Assembly (NCBI GenBank): GCA_012927585.1
Contig: JABBOY010000016.1
Coordinates: 186,001-250,000, forward strand
Reading direction: 5' to 3'
DNA length: 64,000 bases
Source: Glaciimonas sp.
GTDB taxonomy: Bacteria > Pseudomonadota > Gammaproteobacteria > Burkholderiales > Burkholderiaceae_D
Shown: one piece after another, positions 44,329-55,237 of the stretch
Numbering within the stretch: position 1 is the first letter of the stretch
Layout of the letters: each line of letters begins with the position of its first letter
Translations under genes and position numbers: made by a program
The notes under the pieces: generated by a model
Told to the model about the DNA's origin: nothing
The model's input: only the letters and a program-made list of their open reading frames with translations
Database searches by the model: none

Positions 44329-45444
44329 ATGGACGACAAGAAAGCCGCTCCCGTTACAGATAAAAGCAAAGCCCTCGCTGCCGCGTTGGCCCAGATCGAG
44401 AAACAGTTTGGCAAGGGCTCGGTCATGCGCATGGAAGATGGCGCGGTGGTCGAAGAGGTGCAGGTGGTCTCGACCGGTTCGCTCGGCCTGGATATTGCAC
44501 TGGGTGTCGGCGGTTTGCCACGCGGCCGCGTGGTCGAGATTTACGGGCCGGAATCTTCCGGCAAAACCACGCTAACCCTGCAAGTCATTGCAGAAATGCA
44601 AAAACTCGGCGGTACCTGTGCCTTCATCGATGCCGAGCACGCGCTGGATGTCGGTTATGCCAGAAAACTGGGCATCAACCTGTCGGATCTGTTGATTTCA
44701 CAACCGGATACCGGTGAACAGGCGCTTGAAATTACCGATGCACTGGTGCGTTCCGGCAGTGTTGACCTGATTGTCATCGATTCCGTGGCTGCACTTACGC
44801 CGCGTGCCGAAATCGAAGGCGACATGGGCGATTCCCTGCCGGGCCTGCAGGCGCGGTTGATGTCGCAGGCGCTGCGCAAGCTCACTGGTAGTATCAACCG
44901 CACCAATACGCTGGTGATTTTCATCAACCAGATTCGCATGAAGATCGGTGTCATGTTTGGCAATCCTGAAACCACGACCGGTGGCAATGCGCTTAAATTT
45001 TACGCATCGGTACGGCTAGACATCCGCCGCATCGGATCGATCAAGTCCGGCGACGAAGTCATCGGCAACGAAACCCGCGTCAAAGTCGTCAAAAACAAAA
45101 TTGCACCGCCGTTCAGGGAAGCGCACTTCGATATTCTGTATGGAGAAGGCATCTCACGCGAAGGTGAAATTCTCGATCTCGGCGCCGATGCCAAGATCGT
45201 TGAAAAGAGCGGTTCCTGGTACAGTTATAACGGCGAACGCATCGGACAGGGCAAGGACAATGCTCGCACTTACCTGAAAGAGCGGCCCGATCTTTCGCGT
45301 GAAATCGAGAACAAGGTACGCACATCGCTAGGCGTACCGGAGTTGCCACCGCTGGCATCGGATGCACAAGCCAAGCCAAAAACCAAGGATAAGGGCAAGG
45401 ACAAAGATAAGGACGTGGAGCCAGCGGAACCTGCGCAACCTTAA
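44329..45444 (+). CDS. recA: Recombinase RecA
   Basis: 371 residues. Start [20 protein letters not shown]; Walker [33 protein letters not shown] with Walker B; loop regions [38 protein letters not shown]. The C-terminal tail is Lys/Asp-alternating ([12 protein letters not shown]), longer and more charged than in E. coli. It catalyses strand exchange and LexA cleavage. An SOS box lies upstream; recX follows after a repeat-filled gap. Confidence 0.97.
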   Translation: MDDKKAAPVTDKSKALAAALAQIEKQFGKGSVMRMEDGAVVEEVQVVSTGSLGLDIALGVGGLPRGRVVEIYGPESSGKTTLTLQVIAEMQKLGGTCAFIDAEHALDVGYARKLGINLSDLLISQPDTGEQALEITDALVRSGSVDLIVIDSVAALTPRAEIEGDMGDSLPGLQARLMSQALRKLTGSINRTNTLVIFINQIRMKIGVMFGNPETTTGGNALKFYASVRLDIRRIGSIKSGDEVIGNETRVKVVKNKIAPPFREAHFDILYGEGISREGEILDLGADAKIVEKSGSWYSYNGERIGQGKDNARTYLKERPDLSREIENKVRTSLGVPELPPLASDAQAKPKTKDKGKDKDKDVEPAEPAQP

Positions 45445-45480
45445 GTGTTCATCTGTCAGGCCGCAGAGCAGGATTGTCAG

Positions 45481-45507
45481 TAGGGGCGGGCTCAAAACCC
45501 GCCCCTA
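45481..45507. repeat. Short palindrome after recA
   Basis: TAGGGGCGGG and CCCGCCCCTA form a perfect 10-bp stem around CTCAAAA. No T-run follows. It may attenuate read-through into recX, or simply be one of the recurrent palindromes. Confidence 0.45.
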
Positions 45508-45530
45508 TTCTAGTTAGGCTGATCAGTTTC

Positions 45531-45598
45531 GTAGGATGGGTGAATCCCATCATTTGCGTTGATGGCGATTGAAAAGTGATGGGCTTCACCCATCCTAC
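45531..45598. repeat. GTAGGATGGG-type palindromic repeat, copy 1
   Basis: GTAGGATGGGTGAATCCCAT and its counterpart at the right end (TGATGGGCTTCACCCATCCTAC) form a stem of about 21 bp with one mismatch and a 25-nt loop. A second, more degenerate copy lies at 49748-49806. Positioned between recA and recX. Confidence 0.65.
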
Positions 45599-45623
45599 GC
45601 GCTGGTTTTACCGATTCAAGATC

Positions 45624-46079
45624 ATGGCCGCATTAAAAATCAGTCTGAAAGCCCGCGCACTCAGATACTTGTCTATACGAGAGCACAGCCGTGCGGAGTT
45701 GGCGCGCAAGCTTGAGCGCTACGCAGAAGAGTCCGACGACATCGAAGCCCTGCTGGATTTTCTGGAAGCGCAAAACTGGTTGTCGCAGACTCGCTTTTCT
45801 GAAGCTCTAATCAAACGGCGTGCGGCACGTTACGGTAATAGCCGCATCCTCGCCGAATTGCAGAGCCATGGCATTGGCGGTGATGCACTGACCGAAATCA
45901 AGATGGAACTGGCGGTGGATGAGATCGCGCGTGCCCGTGCGGTCTGGTGCAAAAAGTTCGGAATCCTTGCTACTGACGCCGCCGAGCGCACCAGGCAGAT
46001 GCGATTCTTGCAGCAGCGCGGTTTTTCCCCTTGCGCAATTCAGGCTGCCATGCGCGGCGTTGTCGATTTCGACGATTAA
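45624..46079 (+). CDS. recX: RecA regulator RecX
   Basis: 151 residues of three-helix RecX repeats: [53 protein letters not shown] and the C-terminal [24 protein letters not shown]. It binds RecA filaments and limits their growth. The ATG at 45624 is chosen; an upstream in-frame reading comes from the repeat. Follows recA in the same direction, as is common. Confidence 0.93.
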   Translation: MAALKISLKARALRYLSIREHSRAELARKLERYAEESDDIEALLDFLEAQNWLSQTRFSEALIKRRAARYGNSRILAELQSHGIGGDALTEIKMELAVDEIARARAVWCKKFGILATDAAERTRQMRFLQQRGFSPCAIQAAMRGVVDFDD

Positions 46080-46101
46080 TTCTGGATTACAGCGGGCAAC
46101 C

Positions 46102-46163
46102 GGGAGCGCCGAGCGTCTGCTCGGCCGTTTTTTTAATGAGCCGGGCAGATGCTCGGTGCTCCC
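46102..46163. terminator. Inverted repeat with T-run after recX
   Basis: GGGAGCGCCGAGCGTCTGCTCGGC-type left arm pairs with GCCGGGCAGATGCTCGGTGCTCCC on the right with three mismatches; the loop contains TTTTTTTAAT. The long arms resemble a small palindromic mobile repeat; it may act as a terminator for recX. Confidence 0.5.
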
Positions 46164-46397
46164 ATCGTCTTGTGCAGGCCGCCGTTCTCTCGGATGCGAA
46201 TGCTCTATACCTATCTCTTTAACGGTATGCGTAGCTAATCCCCATTCATAAAATTTACGCTGATTCAACGCCACTAGATTTTGTATGAGTCCTCAATACG
46301 ATAAAATTATTGCAATTTTTTCAACTAATGCCAATTACCTGATAAGGCTTTAATAATTTTTCCAAGGATTACTGTGTGCTTGCCTTTTCGATTTTTT
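46164..46397. other. Gene-free region upstream of the nor genes
   Basis: AT-rich DNA leading into the FNR-type box at 46398. No gene is supported; the promoter of the nor operon is expected here and just downstream. Confidence 0.4.
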
Positions 46398-46411
46398 TTG
46401 ATATTTATCAA
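46398..46411. promoter_or_regulatory. FNR/DNR-type box of the nor operon
   Basis: TTGAT-ATTT-ATCAA is a perfect FNR-family site. It lies 86 bp before the first small nor gene and 269 bp before norC. NO-sensing DNR/NNR proteins or oxygen-sensing FNR use this sequence, so induction without oxygen or with nitric oxide is expected. Confidence 0.85.
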
Positions 46412-46496
46412 ATGTTATGCAAGGCGAAAAAACAGTAAATGCTGGATTGATATTAGTGTAGTGTATGGATTCACCCCGACCGAAATGGAGGCAGCC

Positions 46497-46628
46497 ATGA
46501 CAAGTCGCACTTCCCGCTTTTTCCCCTCCATTAAAATTTTCGGCATGGTGGTTCTGGCACTGATGGCGCTGGCAGTATGTTATGCGGCGGTTATCTCCAT
46601 TACCAACTGGAGCAGCATAAGTGTGTAG
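46497..46628 (+). CDS. Small single-helix membrane protein at the head of the nor operon
   Basis: 43 residues: a short basic N terminus (MTSRTSRFFPSIK), one transmembrane helix (IFGMVVLALMALAVCYAAVI) and a short polar tail. GGAGGC precedes the ATG by a few bases, a good ribosome-binding site. I do not recognise a family; position suggests a small accessory subunit of the nitric oxide reductase, comparable in size to those of haem-copper oxidases. Confidence 0.6.
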   Translation: MTSRTSRFFPSIKIFGMVVLALMALAVCYAAVISITNWSSISV

Positions 46629-46679
46629 ACCTGCCTGAAGGCTGTTAGTCGATTCGCCCTGGCTTCAGCAAGGAAAAGG

Positions 46680-47507
46680 ATGTTCGTGATGACTAAACGA
46701 CAAGGACGGCTTTTTTTCATTCTCTGTACTATCGCCACGGTCGTGATATTCATTGGCATGACGGTGCACAGTCATACCCGCTTTAGCGAACTGACCCATG
46801 CGGAAAAAATTACATCAGCAGTGATCAGCGGCAAACATGTCTGGCATAACAATAATTGTATAAATTGCCATACTTTGCTAGGTGAGGGCGCTTATTACGC
46901 GCCCGATCTCACCAAGATCACGCAGCAGCGCGGTGCACCGTATCTGCAGGCTTTCCTGAAGGATCCATCGAAATTTTATTCAGAGAAAAAACATCGGCGG
47001 TTGATGCCCAATCAAAATCTGAGCGAGGATGACATTAATAATGTCATCGCTTTCCTCGACTGGGTTGGGCACATTGACAATCAAGGTTGGCCGCCTCGTC
47101 CCATCACTGTATCGGGGGCAGCGATTCCTGGCTCGGGTGGCGGTCAGCCAGTCAAGACAACCGCCGCATCATCGGATCCGGTTGCCAAGGGCGAGGCATT
47201 GTTTCACTCTACCCCTCCCGCCTGTTTCGCTTGCCACTCGGTTTCTCCGGGGGTGAACTTGGCCGGACCTTCGCTGTCCGGGGTGATGGCTCATGCCGCC
47301 ACAGTCATTGCTTCGTCCGACTACAAAGGCAGTGCCAAAACGCCTGCCGACTTTATTCGTGAATCTATCGTCAAGCCAAGCGCGTATCTGTTTCCCGGCC
47401 CGATGTATTCGGCCAATGGCCAGTCCTTTATGCCGAGTAGCTTCGCGGCCGACCTTACGCCCGAACAAATTGATAGTCTAGTTGCTTATTTGCAAACTTT
47501 GAAATAG
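46680..47507 (+). CDS. norC: Nitric oxide reductase cytochrome c subunit with an extra cytochrome domain
   Basis: 275 residues against about 150 for ordinary NorC. Residues 9-30 are the uncleaved membrane anchor (GRLFFILCTIATVVIFIGMT), then the NorC domain with haem motif CINCHTLLGEGAYYAPDL and the usual end WVGHIDNQGWPPRP. After a Gly/Pro/Ser linker (about 145-165) there is a second class I cytochrome c domain with CFACH and a distal-side FMPSSF. It passes electrons to NorB. A second start (ATG at 46689) is equally possible. Confidence 0.88.
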   Translation: MFVMTKRQGRLFFILCTIATVVIFIGMTVHSHTRFSELTHAEKITSAVISGKHVWHNNNCINCHTLLGEGAYYAPDLTKITQQRGAPYLQAFLKDPSKFYSEKKHRRLMPNQNLSEDDINNVIAFLDWVGHIDNQGWPPRPITVSGAAIPGSGGGQPVKTTAASSDPVAKGEALFHSTPPACFACHSVSPGVNLAGPSLSGVMAHAATVIASSDYKGSAKTPADFIRESIVKPSAYLFPGPMYSANGQSFMPSSFAADLTPEQIDSLVAYLQTLK

Positions 47508-47515
47508 GAGTGGCC

Positions 47516-48874
47516 ATGCGCTATCGCTCACAATCCGTTGCCTACTGGTATTTCGCCGTCGCCATGTGCCTGTTTGGTTTGCAGTTGGTGTTTGGCTTGC
47601 TTGCCGCATCAAAATACCTTGGGCCGGACCCGCTGTTGAACATTCTTTCATTCGACAAGGTGAAGGCGATTCACACCAATTTGTTGATCGTTTGGACCTT
47701 GACCGGCTTCATGGGAGCGACGTATTACGTGGTGCCCGAAGAATCGCGCGGTGAAATCTACAGTACCAAACTCGCGTATGTGCAACTGGTGGCCTGGACG
47801 CTGATGGGCGTGACCGCCGTAGTTGGTTACATGTTCGGCTGGACTGCCGGCAACAAGTTGCTGGAACAGCCGCTCCCATTGAAAATCGTGATCGTTATTG
47901 TGATGTTGATGTTCCTATACAACATCCTGATGACGATCAAGCGGGCAGGGCGCTGGACCGTCACCGAAGGTGTGCTGGTAGCAGGTTTGGCGCTGGCAGC
48001 GCTACTGTATCTGCCAGCGTTGATTGAATACGATAATTACACGGTGGCCATTTTCTACCGCTGGTGGACCATCCACTTATGGGTGGAAGGGGTCTGGGAA
48101 ATGATTCAGGGCGGCCTGCTGGCATACCTGCTGATTCGCCTTTCCGGCGCCGACCGCGAAGTGATGGAAAAATGGCTTTACGTCATCGTCGGCTTGGTTT
48201 TCCTGGCAGGAATCATCGGCACCGCCCACCACTATTACTGGATTGGCGTGCCGCATTACTGGCTTCCGATCGGTGGTTTTTTTAGCGCACTGGAACCGCT
48301 GGCATTACTCGGGATGGCTATGTTTGCGTATTTTGCGATGCGTCGCTCAGGGCTGTCCCATCCCAATGCCCTGGCCGTACATTGGACCTTAGGCAGTGCG
48401 GTATTTACCGTGTTCGGAGCCGGTTTGCTCGGGCTGGCGCACACTTGGCCTGACGTCAACAAATGGACCCACGGCACGCTGGTGACGGCGATGCATGGCC
48501 ACGGCGCTTTTTACGGTGCGTATGCAATGATCGTGATGGCGGTGATCACTTATGCGCTGCCCAGCCTGACCAATAATCGCCGCGTGGAAGGCAGCAGTAT
48601 TGGCTACTGGGCATTCTGGCTGCAAATCGCCGGCATGTTTGGCATGGTGCTGTCGTTTGGCACTGCCGGTATCGGTCAGGTATATCTGGAACGTATTGTT
48701 GGCCTGGGCTACCTGGACACACAACTCAAGTTGCAGGTGCATTTCCTGATGTTGATTACGACCGCAACGATGTTTACGCTGGGCGCAGGCTTGTTCATCT
48801 GGGATTTCTTCCGTAGCACCCCGAAACTCAGCAGCGATACGGCCAACCTGGTGCCGGCACCAGCGGTAATGTAG
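47516..48874 (+). CDS. norB: Nitric oxide reductase large subunit (cNOR)
   Basis: 452 residues, 12 transmembrane helices, a haem-copper oxidase relative that reduces 2 NO to N2O at a haem b3/FeB centre. Key stretches: KVKAIHTNLLIVWTLTGFMGATYYVVPEE, WWTIHLWVEGVWEMIQGGLLAYLL (first active-site His and a conserved Glu), TAHHYYWIGVPHYW (two FeB histidines) and MHGHGAFYGAYAM (haem ligands). The ATG at 47516 is six bases after AGGAG; the GTG at 47510 is inside it. Confidence 0.95.
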   Translation: MRYRSQSVAYWYFAVAMCLFGLQLVFGLLAASKYLGPDPLLNILSFDKVKAIHTNLLIVWTLTGFMGATYYVVPEESRGEIYSTKLAYVQLVAWTLMGVTAVVGYMFGWTAGNKLLEQPLPLKIVIVIVMLMFLYNILMTIKRAGRWTVTEGVLVAGLALAALLYLPALIEYDNYTVAIFYRWWTIHLWVEGVWEMIQGGLLAYLLIRLSGADREVMEKWLYVIVGLVFLAGIIGTAHHYYWIGVPHYWLPIGGFFSALEPLALLGMAMFAYFAMRRSGLSHPNALAVHWTLGSAVFTVFGAGLLGLAHTWPDVNKWTHGTLVTAMHGHGAFYGAYAMIVMAVITYALPSLTNNRRVEGSSIGYWAFWLQIAGMFGMVLSFGTAGIGQVYLERIVGLGYLDTQLKLQVHFLMLITTATMFTLGAGLFIWDFFRSTPKLSSDTANLVPAPAVM

Positions 48875-48877
48875 GCG

Positions 48878-49741
<864 letters not shown>

Positions 49742-49747
49742 GTAGCC

Positions 49748-49806
49748 GTAGGATGGGGAACCCCCATTGCATATTGAACTTACAAGATGGGTTGCACCCA
49801 TCCTAC
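49748..49806. repeat. GTAGGATGGG-type palindromic repeat, copy 2
   Basis: GTAGGATGGGG at the left and CACCCATCCTAC at the right, with degenerate inner arms. Same family as 45531-45598. It is inserted between norQ and norD inside the operon. Confidence 0.6.
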
Positions 49807-49826
49807 TTTGCGGACGCTAATCAGTC

Positions 49827-51848
49827 ATGGCGGAACCAGAAGAAATTATCATTGATGCAGCCCGCCATGCGTCCGTATTCGTTTCTCGCCTATGGCAGCG
49901 CGGCGATCAGGATCGGTCTGACACCGATACCCTGCTGACATATCGGCACCGGCTGGAACTGCTGTTGGCGGGAGTGTATGGCGGCCATTTTCGCTTGCGT
50001 GTGGCGCAATTGCCGGCCCCGCAGACTGCGCTAGCGCGACTATTCAAGCGCACAGCTAGTCACTTGATTGAACCGTATGCACTGCCGGCCCATGACGGTA
50101 CGCAAATTTTCCTTCCGCTGCGCTTGGCCCCTGGCACTTCGGCCGCGTTGGCGACATTCCGCGCTCTCGCCTTGCAGCAGGCCGGGCGGGCGCTGCGCAA
50201 TACTAGCATTAGCACCACATCGCCTTGCATGGCAAACGCACTGGTGCGGGATTTGTTTTGTTTAAGCGAAGCCGCAACAGTCGATCATGCGCTAGCCAGG
50301 AATTTTCCGGGCCTCGTGCCGGATTTGCTAGCGCTACGGCGCGCCACCTTGTCCGATCGTCCGCGCCCTGCTCAGCTGACTGCGCAGGAATGCGCAATTG
50401 AAGACCTGTATCTGCAAGTTCTACGCGCGTTTCCTGCGGCCATTCCGGCACCTTTAGTGCTGGCATCTACGGCCGCAGATTCGCTGGCCTGGGCAATTGC
50501 CACGGAACAACAGATGCCTACTATCGATGCGCATTATCGCGGCATGAGCAAAGGTTTGTGGCTGGGGACAACTTTGCCGGCGTCCGGGCAGCAGCAGATG
50601 CAGCGCGGCAGCGAACCTGCATCGGATACAGTAGCCAAGCCGCAACGCCAGGCAAAATTGTCGCGCCGGCCCGAAGTGCGCGAACCGCGCGAAGATGAAG
50701 ACGGTACGCAGGAACAAGGCATGTGGATGCTGCAGATGGACGATCCGCAGCAGCATGTGGAAGATCCGATGGGTATGCAACGCCCGACTGATCGCGACGA
50801 TAGCGCCGACCCTGGCGACTTGGCTGATTCGCTCTCCGAATTACCCGAAGCACGCTTGATTTCTTCGCCGCGACCGGCGCCGGAAGTGATGGTGAGCGAT
50901 GATGCGCTGGATCGACGCGCAATATGGCACAACCCGGCGTCGGGGCCAGAGGCAGCCGCCGGAATCGTGTATCCAGAATGGGATTGCCGCATCAACGGTT
51001 ACCATCCACAAGGCGCGCTGGTGCGGCTCCAAGTGCCCGGCGAGGGCGACCCAGCCTGGGCCGAAGCAGTGCTGCAGAAACGCCATGCACTCTTGCAACT
51101 GATTTTGCATCGCTTTGAAGGCTTGCGTCCGCGCCGAGTGCGGCAAGGTCGCCAGCCGGATGGTGATGAGGTTGATATCGGCGCCTTTGTTAATGGCTAC
51201 GCCGAACGCCGCGCCGGCTTGCCGTTGCAAGAGCGCTGGTATCAGGCGGCGCGGCCGGCGCGACGCGATATCGCGATTGCTTTGCTCATCGATATCAGCG
51301 GCTCGACCGACGGCTGGGTGGCGCAGGATTTGCGCATCATCGACGTCGAAAAAGAAGCGCTGCTGCTGGTCTACCGGGCGCTGGTGGTACTAGGTGATCC
51401 GTTTTGCATCCAGGCGTTTTCTGGTGAAGGGCCGCATAACGTGGCATTGTGGCCGCTGAAAAATTTTGACGAAAGCCCCAGCACCCTGATTGAACGCCGT
51501 ATCGCCGCGCTGGAACCGCAACGCTATACCCGCGCCGGGGCCGCCATTCGGCATGTGACGGCGTTGCTCAATACATGCTCGGCCCAGCACCGTCTGCTGA
51601 TTGTGCTGTCCGATGGCAAACCGAACGATGTCGATCATTACGAAGGCCGCTATGGCGTGGAAGACATGCGCCAAGCGGTGGCAGAAGCTACACTGCAGGC
51701 GATTTATCCGTTTTGCCTGACGGTCGACCGCCAAGCGCCGCAGTATCTGGCCAGCGTGTTCGGACCCGGACGCTATGCGGTGTTGCAGCATCCCGAGCGG
51801 CTGCCGGTGGTGTTGGTGGATATTCTCAGAACCCTGATCAAAGCTTGA
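49827..51848 (+). CDS. norD: NorD, von Willebrand factor A domain protein
   Basis: 673 residues. The N-terminal half is helical and variable, the middle (about 260-340) is charged and low complexity, and the C-terminal VWA domain has the MIDAS motif IALLIDISGSTDGW and LLIVLSDGKPNDVDHY. It partners with NorQ in activating nitric oxide reductase. Behind the stop a weak hairpin (51886-51906) with a short T-run may end transcription. Confidence 0.92.
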   Translation: MAEPEEIIIDAARHASVFVSRLWQRGDQDRSDTDTLLTYRHRLELLLAGVYGGHFRLRVAQLPAPQTALARLFKRTASHLIEPYALPAHDGTQIFLPLRLAPGTSAALATFRALALQQAGRALRNTSISTTSPCMANALVRDLFCLSEAATVDHALARNFPGLVPDLLALRRATLSDRPRPAQLTAQECAIEDLYLQVLRAFPAAIPAPLVLASTAADSLAWAIATEQQMPTIDAHYRGMSKGLWLGTTLPASGQQQMQRGSEPASDTVAKPQRQAKLSRRPEVREPREDEDGTQEQGMWMLQMDDPQQHVEDPMGMQRPTDRDDSADPGDLADSLSELPEARLISSPRPAPEVMVSDDALDRRAIWHNPASGPEAAAGIVYPEWDCRINGYHPQGALVRLQVPGEGDPAWAEAVLQKRHALLQLILHRFEGLRPRRVRQGRQPDGDEVDIGAFVNGYAERRAGLPLQERWYQAARPARRDIAIALLIDISGSTDGWVAQDLRIIDVEKEALLLVYRALVVLGDPFCIQAFSGEGPHNVALWPLKNFDESPSTLIERRIAALEPQRYTRAGAAIRHVTALLNTCSAQHRLLIVLSDGKPNDVDHYEGRYGVEDMRQAVAEATLQAIYPFCLTVDRQAPQYLASVFGPGRYAVLQHPERLPVVLVDILRTLIKA

Positions 51849-52090
51849 ATTTTTGTTTGTGGAGCGGGCTGATGCGCGGGCCATATACCGATAAAACACC
51901 GGTATTTTATACAACTCAATATTCGACATGATAATAAGCATTATTCTGTAACACTGCCTCAATGTGCTACACTTTTCCTCTTATTGCAGTGCCGCAAGAG
52001 CGGTTGCCATCATACAAATCCGTAGAAGCTGCGGTAACGCACGCAATTGCGGTTTGATTAATTTTGCCGATTTATACGGCATTGGTTCCT

Positions 52091-52681
52091 ATGCCCCTCT
52101 CATCACCCGCTGTCCCGCGCATCCGCAAGCACACGCGCGCCATTCATATTGAAGCGTTTGCACGCGAAGATGGCCTATGGGACATTGACACCTGCATTAC
52201 CGATGTCAAGACCCGCGATACCCCGTTCGCCTCCGGCGTGCGGCCGGCCAATACGCCGATCCATGAACTCTGGTTGCGCCTGACGATTGACACCCAGCTC
52301 AATATTATCGCGGTCGAAGCAGTCTCCGATGCTGTGCCGTATCCCGGTTATTGCAATACGATTGGCCCCGATTATCAGAAAATGGTTGGGCTCAATCTGC
52401 TGTCCGGCTTTCGGCATCAGCTCAAACAACGGCTGTCAGGCACGCGCGGCTGCACCCATCTGACGGAACTGGCGCAGATATTGCCGACTGCCGTAATCCA
52501 GGCGTTTGCCGGGGATGTGCTGGATACCCGCGATGGCGACGGTGCCGACTCGCAAGGCCACAAACCATTTCAACTCGACCGTTGCCATGCATTGCGTACA
52601 GATGGCCCGGCGGTCGCGAAATACTATCCGCGCTGGGTCTGCGCCGCGCCCACAGATATCCCTGGCAATTCAGCCAGTTAG
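52091..52681 (+). CDS. DUF2889 family protein
   Basis: 196 residues. Conserved blocks RAIHIEAFAREDGLWDIDTCITDVKTRD, HELWLRLTIDTQLNIIAVEAVSDAVPYPGYC and GLNLLSGFRHQLKQRLSGTRGCTHLTEL define DUF2889. No signal peptide or membrane helix; the function is unknown. I take the ATG at 52091 in place of an upstream TTG. It sits directly before sucC, as in related betaproteobacteria, where it usually follows recX. Confidence 0.85.
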   Translation: MPLSSPAVPRIRKHTRAIHIEAFAREDGLWDIDTCITDVKTRDTPFASGVRPANTPIHELWLRLTIDTQLNIIAVEAVSDAVPYPGYCNTIGPDYQKMVGLNLLSGFRHQLKQRLSGTRGCTHLTELAQILPTAVIQAFAGDVLDTRDGDGADSQGHKPFQLDRCHALRTDGPAVAKYYPRWVCAAPTDIPGNSAS

Positions 52682-52733
52682 TTTTTATCCATAGTGTTTT
52701 TATCCATACCTAAGCGTCTGAAGGGAAGCTCGC

Positions 52734-53903
52734 ATGAAAATCCATGAGTATCAGGGTAAAGAAATTCTCCGCCAGTTCGGAGTGACGGTTCCGCGCGGTA
52801 TTCCGTGCAATTCCGTAGATGAAGCAGTCAAAGCAGCTGAAACCCTTGGCGGTCCGGTATGGGTCGTCAAAGCGCAAATCCATGCCGGCGGTCGCGGCAA
52901 GGGCGGCGGCGTTAAGGTCGCTAAAACGCTCGAACAAGTACGCGAATACGCCAGCCAGATCCTCGGCATGCAACTGGTCACGCATCAGACCGGCCCCGAA
53001 GGCCAGAAAGTACGTCGCCTGCTGATCGAAGAAGGCGCCGACATCCAGAAAGAGCTGTACGTCAGCATGGTGACCGACCGTGTCAGCCAACGCGTGGTGC
53101 TGATGGCTTCCAGCGAAGGCGGGATGGACATCGAAGAAGTGGCTGCAAGTCACCCGGAATTGATCCATCAAGTCGCCATCGACCCTAGTATCGGCCTGAC
53201 TGACGCCGAAGCGGACGATATCGCCGCCAAAATCGGCGTACCGGCAGCATCGATAGCCGACGCGCGCACGCAGTTGCAAGGCTTGTATAAAGCGTACTGG
53301 GAAACCGACTCTTCGCTAGCTGAAATCAATCCATTGATCCTGACCGGTTCCGGCAAGGTCATTGCGCTCGACGCCAAATTCAACTTCGACGATAGCGCGC
53401 TGTTCCGTCATCCTGAAATCGTCGCTTACCGCGATCTGGACGAAGAAGATCCAGCCGAAGTCGAAGCATCCAAATTCGACTTGGCCTATATCTCGCTCGA
53501 CGGCAATATCGGTTGCCTGGTCAACGGCGCCGGCTTGGCGATGGCTACTATGGATACGATCAAATTGTTCGGCGGTGAACCAGCCAATTTCCTTGACGTC
53601 GGCGGTGGTGCGACAGCCGAGAAAGTCACTGAAGCCTTCAAGCTGATGCTGAGAAACCCGGGCTTGAAAGCCATCATGGTCAACATCTTCGGCGGCATCA
53701 TGCGCTGCGATGTGATCGCCGAAGGCGTGATCGCGGCCGCCAAAGCAGTGTCGCTCAATGTGCCATTGGTAGTGCGTATGAAAGGCACCAACGAAGACAT
53801 CGGCAAGAAGATGCTGGCCGAATCCGGCCTGCCGATCCTCGCCGCCGATACGATGGAAGATGCCGCCAAGCAAGCCGTCGCTGCCGCCAACGCCAACGCA
53901 TAA
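52734..53903 (+). CDS. sucC: Succinyl-CoA synthetase beta subunit (ADP-forming)
   Basis: 389 residues: ATP-grasp domain ([41 protein letters not shown]) and a CoA-ligase domain with [17 protein letters not shown]. With SucD it makes ATP from succinyl-CoA in the citric acid cycle. AAGGGAAGC precedes the ATG. SucD follows after 21 nt. Confidence 0.97.
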   Translation: MKIHEYQGKEILRQFGVTVPRGIPCNSVDEAVKAAETLGGPVWVVKAQIHAGGRGKGGGVKVAKTLEQVREYASQILGMQLVTHQTGPEGQKVRRLLIEEGADIQKELYVSMVTDRVSQRVVLMASSEGGMDIEEVAASHPELIHQVAIDPSIGLTDAEADDIAAKIGVPAASIADARTQLQGLYKAYWETDSSLAEINPLILTGSGKVIALDAKFNFDDSALFRHPEIVAYRDLDEEDPAEVEASKFDLAYISLDGNIGCLVNGAGLAMATMDTIKLFGGEPANFLDVGGGATAEKVTEAFKLMLRNPGLKAIMVNIFGGIMRCDVIAEGVIAAAKAVSLNVPLVVRMKGTNEDIGKKMLAESGLPILAADTMEDAAKQAVAAANANA

Positions 53904-53924
53904 AACATCGTAAAAGGAACCCAT

Positions 53925-54806
53925 ATGTCGATCCTGATCAATAAAGATACAAAAGTCATTACCCAAGGCATCACCGGCAAGACCGGCCAGTTCCACACCC
54001 GTGGCTGCCGCGATTACGCGAATGGCAAGAACTGCTTTGTAGCTGGTGTGAATCCGAAAAAAGCCGGCGAAGATTTCGAAGGCATTCCGATTTTTGCCAA
54101 CGTGTCCGAAGCCAAAGCCGCCACTGGCGCGACTGTCTCCGTCATCTATGTACCACCTGCAGGTGCAGCGGCAGCGATCTGGGAAGCGGTTGAAGCCGAA
54201 CTCGATCTGGCCATCTGCATCACCGAAGGCATCCCGGTGCGCGACATGATGGTACTGAAAGACCGCATGGCAAAAGCCAACAGCAAAACTCTGCTGCTAG
54301 GGCCGAATTGCCCAGGTCTGATTACACCGGACGAAATCAAGATCGGCATCATGCCAGGCCACATCCACAAGAAAGGCCGCATTGGCGTGGTGTCGCGCTC
54401 CGGCACGCTGACCTATGAAGCAGTCGGCCAACTGACCGCGTTGGGCTTAGGCCAATCGTCGGCAGTCGGCATTGGCGGCGACCCGATCAATGGTCTGAAA
54501 CACATCGACATCATGAAGATGTTCAATGACGATCCAGACACCGATGCAGTCATCATGATCGGCGAGATCGGTGGCCCGGACGAAGCCAATGCGGCCTATT
54601 GGATCAAGGAAAACATGAAGAAGCCGGTAGTGGTCTTCATCGCCGGCGTGACAGCACCTGCGGGCAAGCGCATGGGCCACGCCGGCGCTTTGATTTCCGG
54701 CGGTGCCGATACCGCGCAAGCCAAGCTCGATATCATGGAAGCCTGCGGTATCAAGACCACCAAAAATCCGTCAGAAATGGCGCGTTTGCTCAAGGCAATG
54801 CTGTAA
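53925..54806 (+). CDS. sucD: Succinyl-CoA synthetase alpha subunit
   Basis: 293 residues. CoA-binding Rossmann domain ([35 protein letters not shown]) and the phospho-histidine loop [30 protein letters not shown] precedes the ATG. A terminator hairpin follows at 54831. Confidence 0.97.
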   Translation: MSILINKDTKVITQGITGKTGQFHTRGCRDYANGKNCFVAGVNPKKAGEDFEGIPIFANVSEAKAATGATVSVIYVPPAGAAAAIWEAVEAELDLAICITEGIPVRDMMVLKDRMAKANSKTLLLGPNCPGLITPDEIKIGIMPGHIHKKGRIGVVSRSGTLTYEAVGQLTALGLGQSSAVGIGGDPINGLKHIDIMKMFNDDPDTDAVIMIGEIGGPDEANAAYWIKENMKKPVVVFIAGVTAPAGKRMGHAGALISGGADTAQAKLDIMEACGIKTTKNPSEMARLLKAML

Positions 54807-54830
54807 TCCATATTGATTGGAAATGACAAC

Positions 54831-54856
54831 GGGGAGCTGCGGCTCCCGGTTTTATT
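54831..54856 (+). terminator. Terminator after sucCD
   Basis: GGGAGC-TGCG-GCTCCC followed by GGTTTTATTTT, a standard intrinsic terminator 25 nt after the sucD stop. Confidence 0.8.
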
Positions 54857-55237
54857 TTGGCGGTGCAAAATACAGACGCTGTAAGGTGTGTCGTGCGTAC
54901 CGCGCATCTTACTACGGGCGAATCTTGCGATGGCAGTAATACTTATATGCGTATTATTTTCGGCGCATTGAAACAATGCGGTAGAGTGGCATTTAATGCA
55001 TATACTCCCGATAAATATTCATTAAAGCAAAACGTAATACGAGTAGATTTTGTGGAGCGCACCTGAGCGCGAACAGCTCTGAAAGGACTGGGTCCGGCGT
55101 AATCGCAGGCCTGCACTACGGATAAGCAACAGTATTTTGCGTATCTCCTACAATCCATAATAGGTCGCTATTGATAGCCAGTCGCTGGTTGGCAGATTAT
55201 TGCGTCTTCCGTAAAGTTTCTTAACTAATCCGTCACG
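54857..55237. other. Repeat-bearing gap between sucD and the phosphatase gene
   Basis: No gene is supported. It holds a copy of the dispersed 34-bp repeat (54976-55009) and, near 55100-55115, GCAGGCCTGCACTAC, which is one arm of the long palindrome found complete at 58493-58545. Confidence 0.5.
54976..55009 (+). repeat. Dispersed 34-bp repeat, copy 3
   Basis: ATGCGGTAGAGTGGCATT to CATATACTCCC. The inner part can fold as GGTAGAGTGGCATT against AATGCATATACTCC. Compare 58687-58720, 33537-33568 and 30627-30660. Confidence 0.55.

Noticed and set aside
44195-44575. Open frame covering the recA promoter and start
   Set aside because: Overlaps the LexA box and recA in a different frame without homology.
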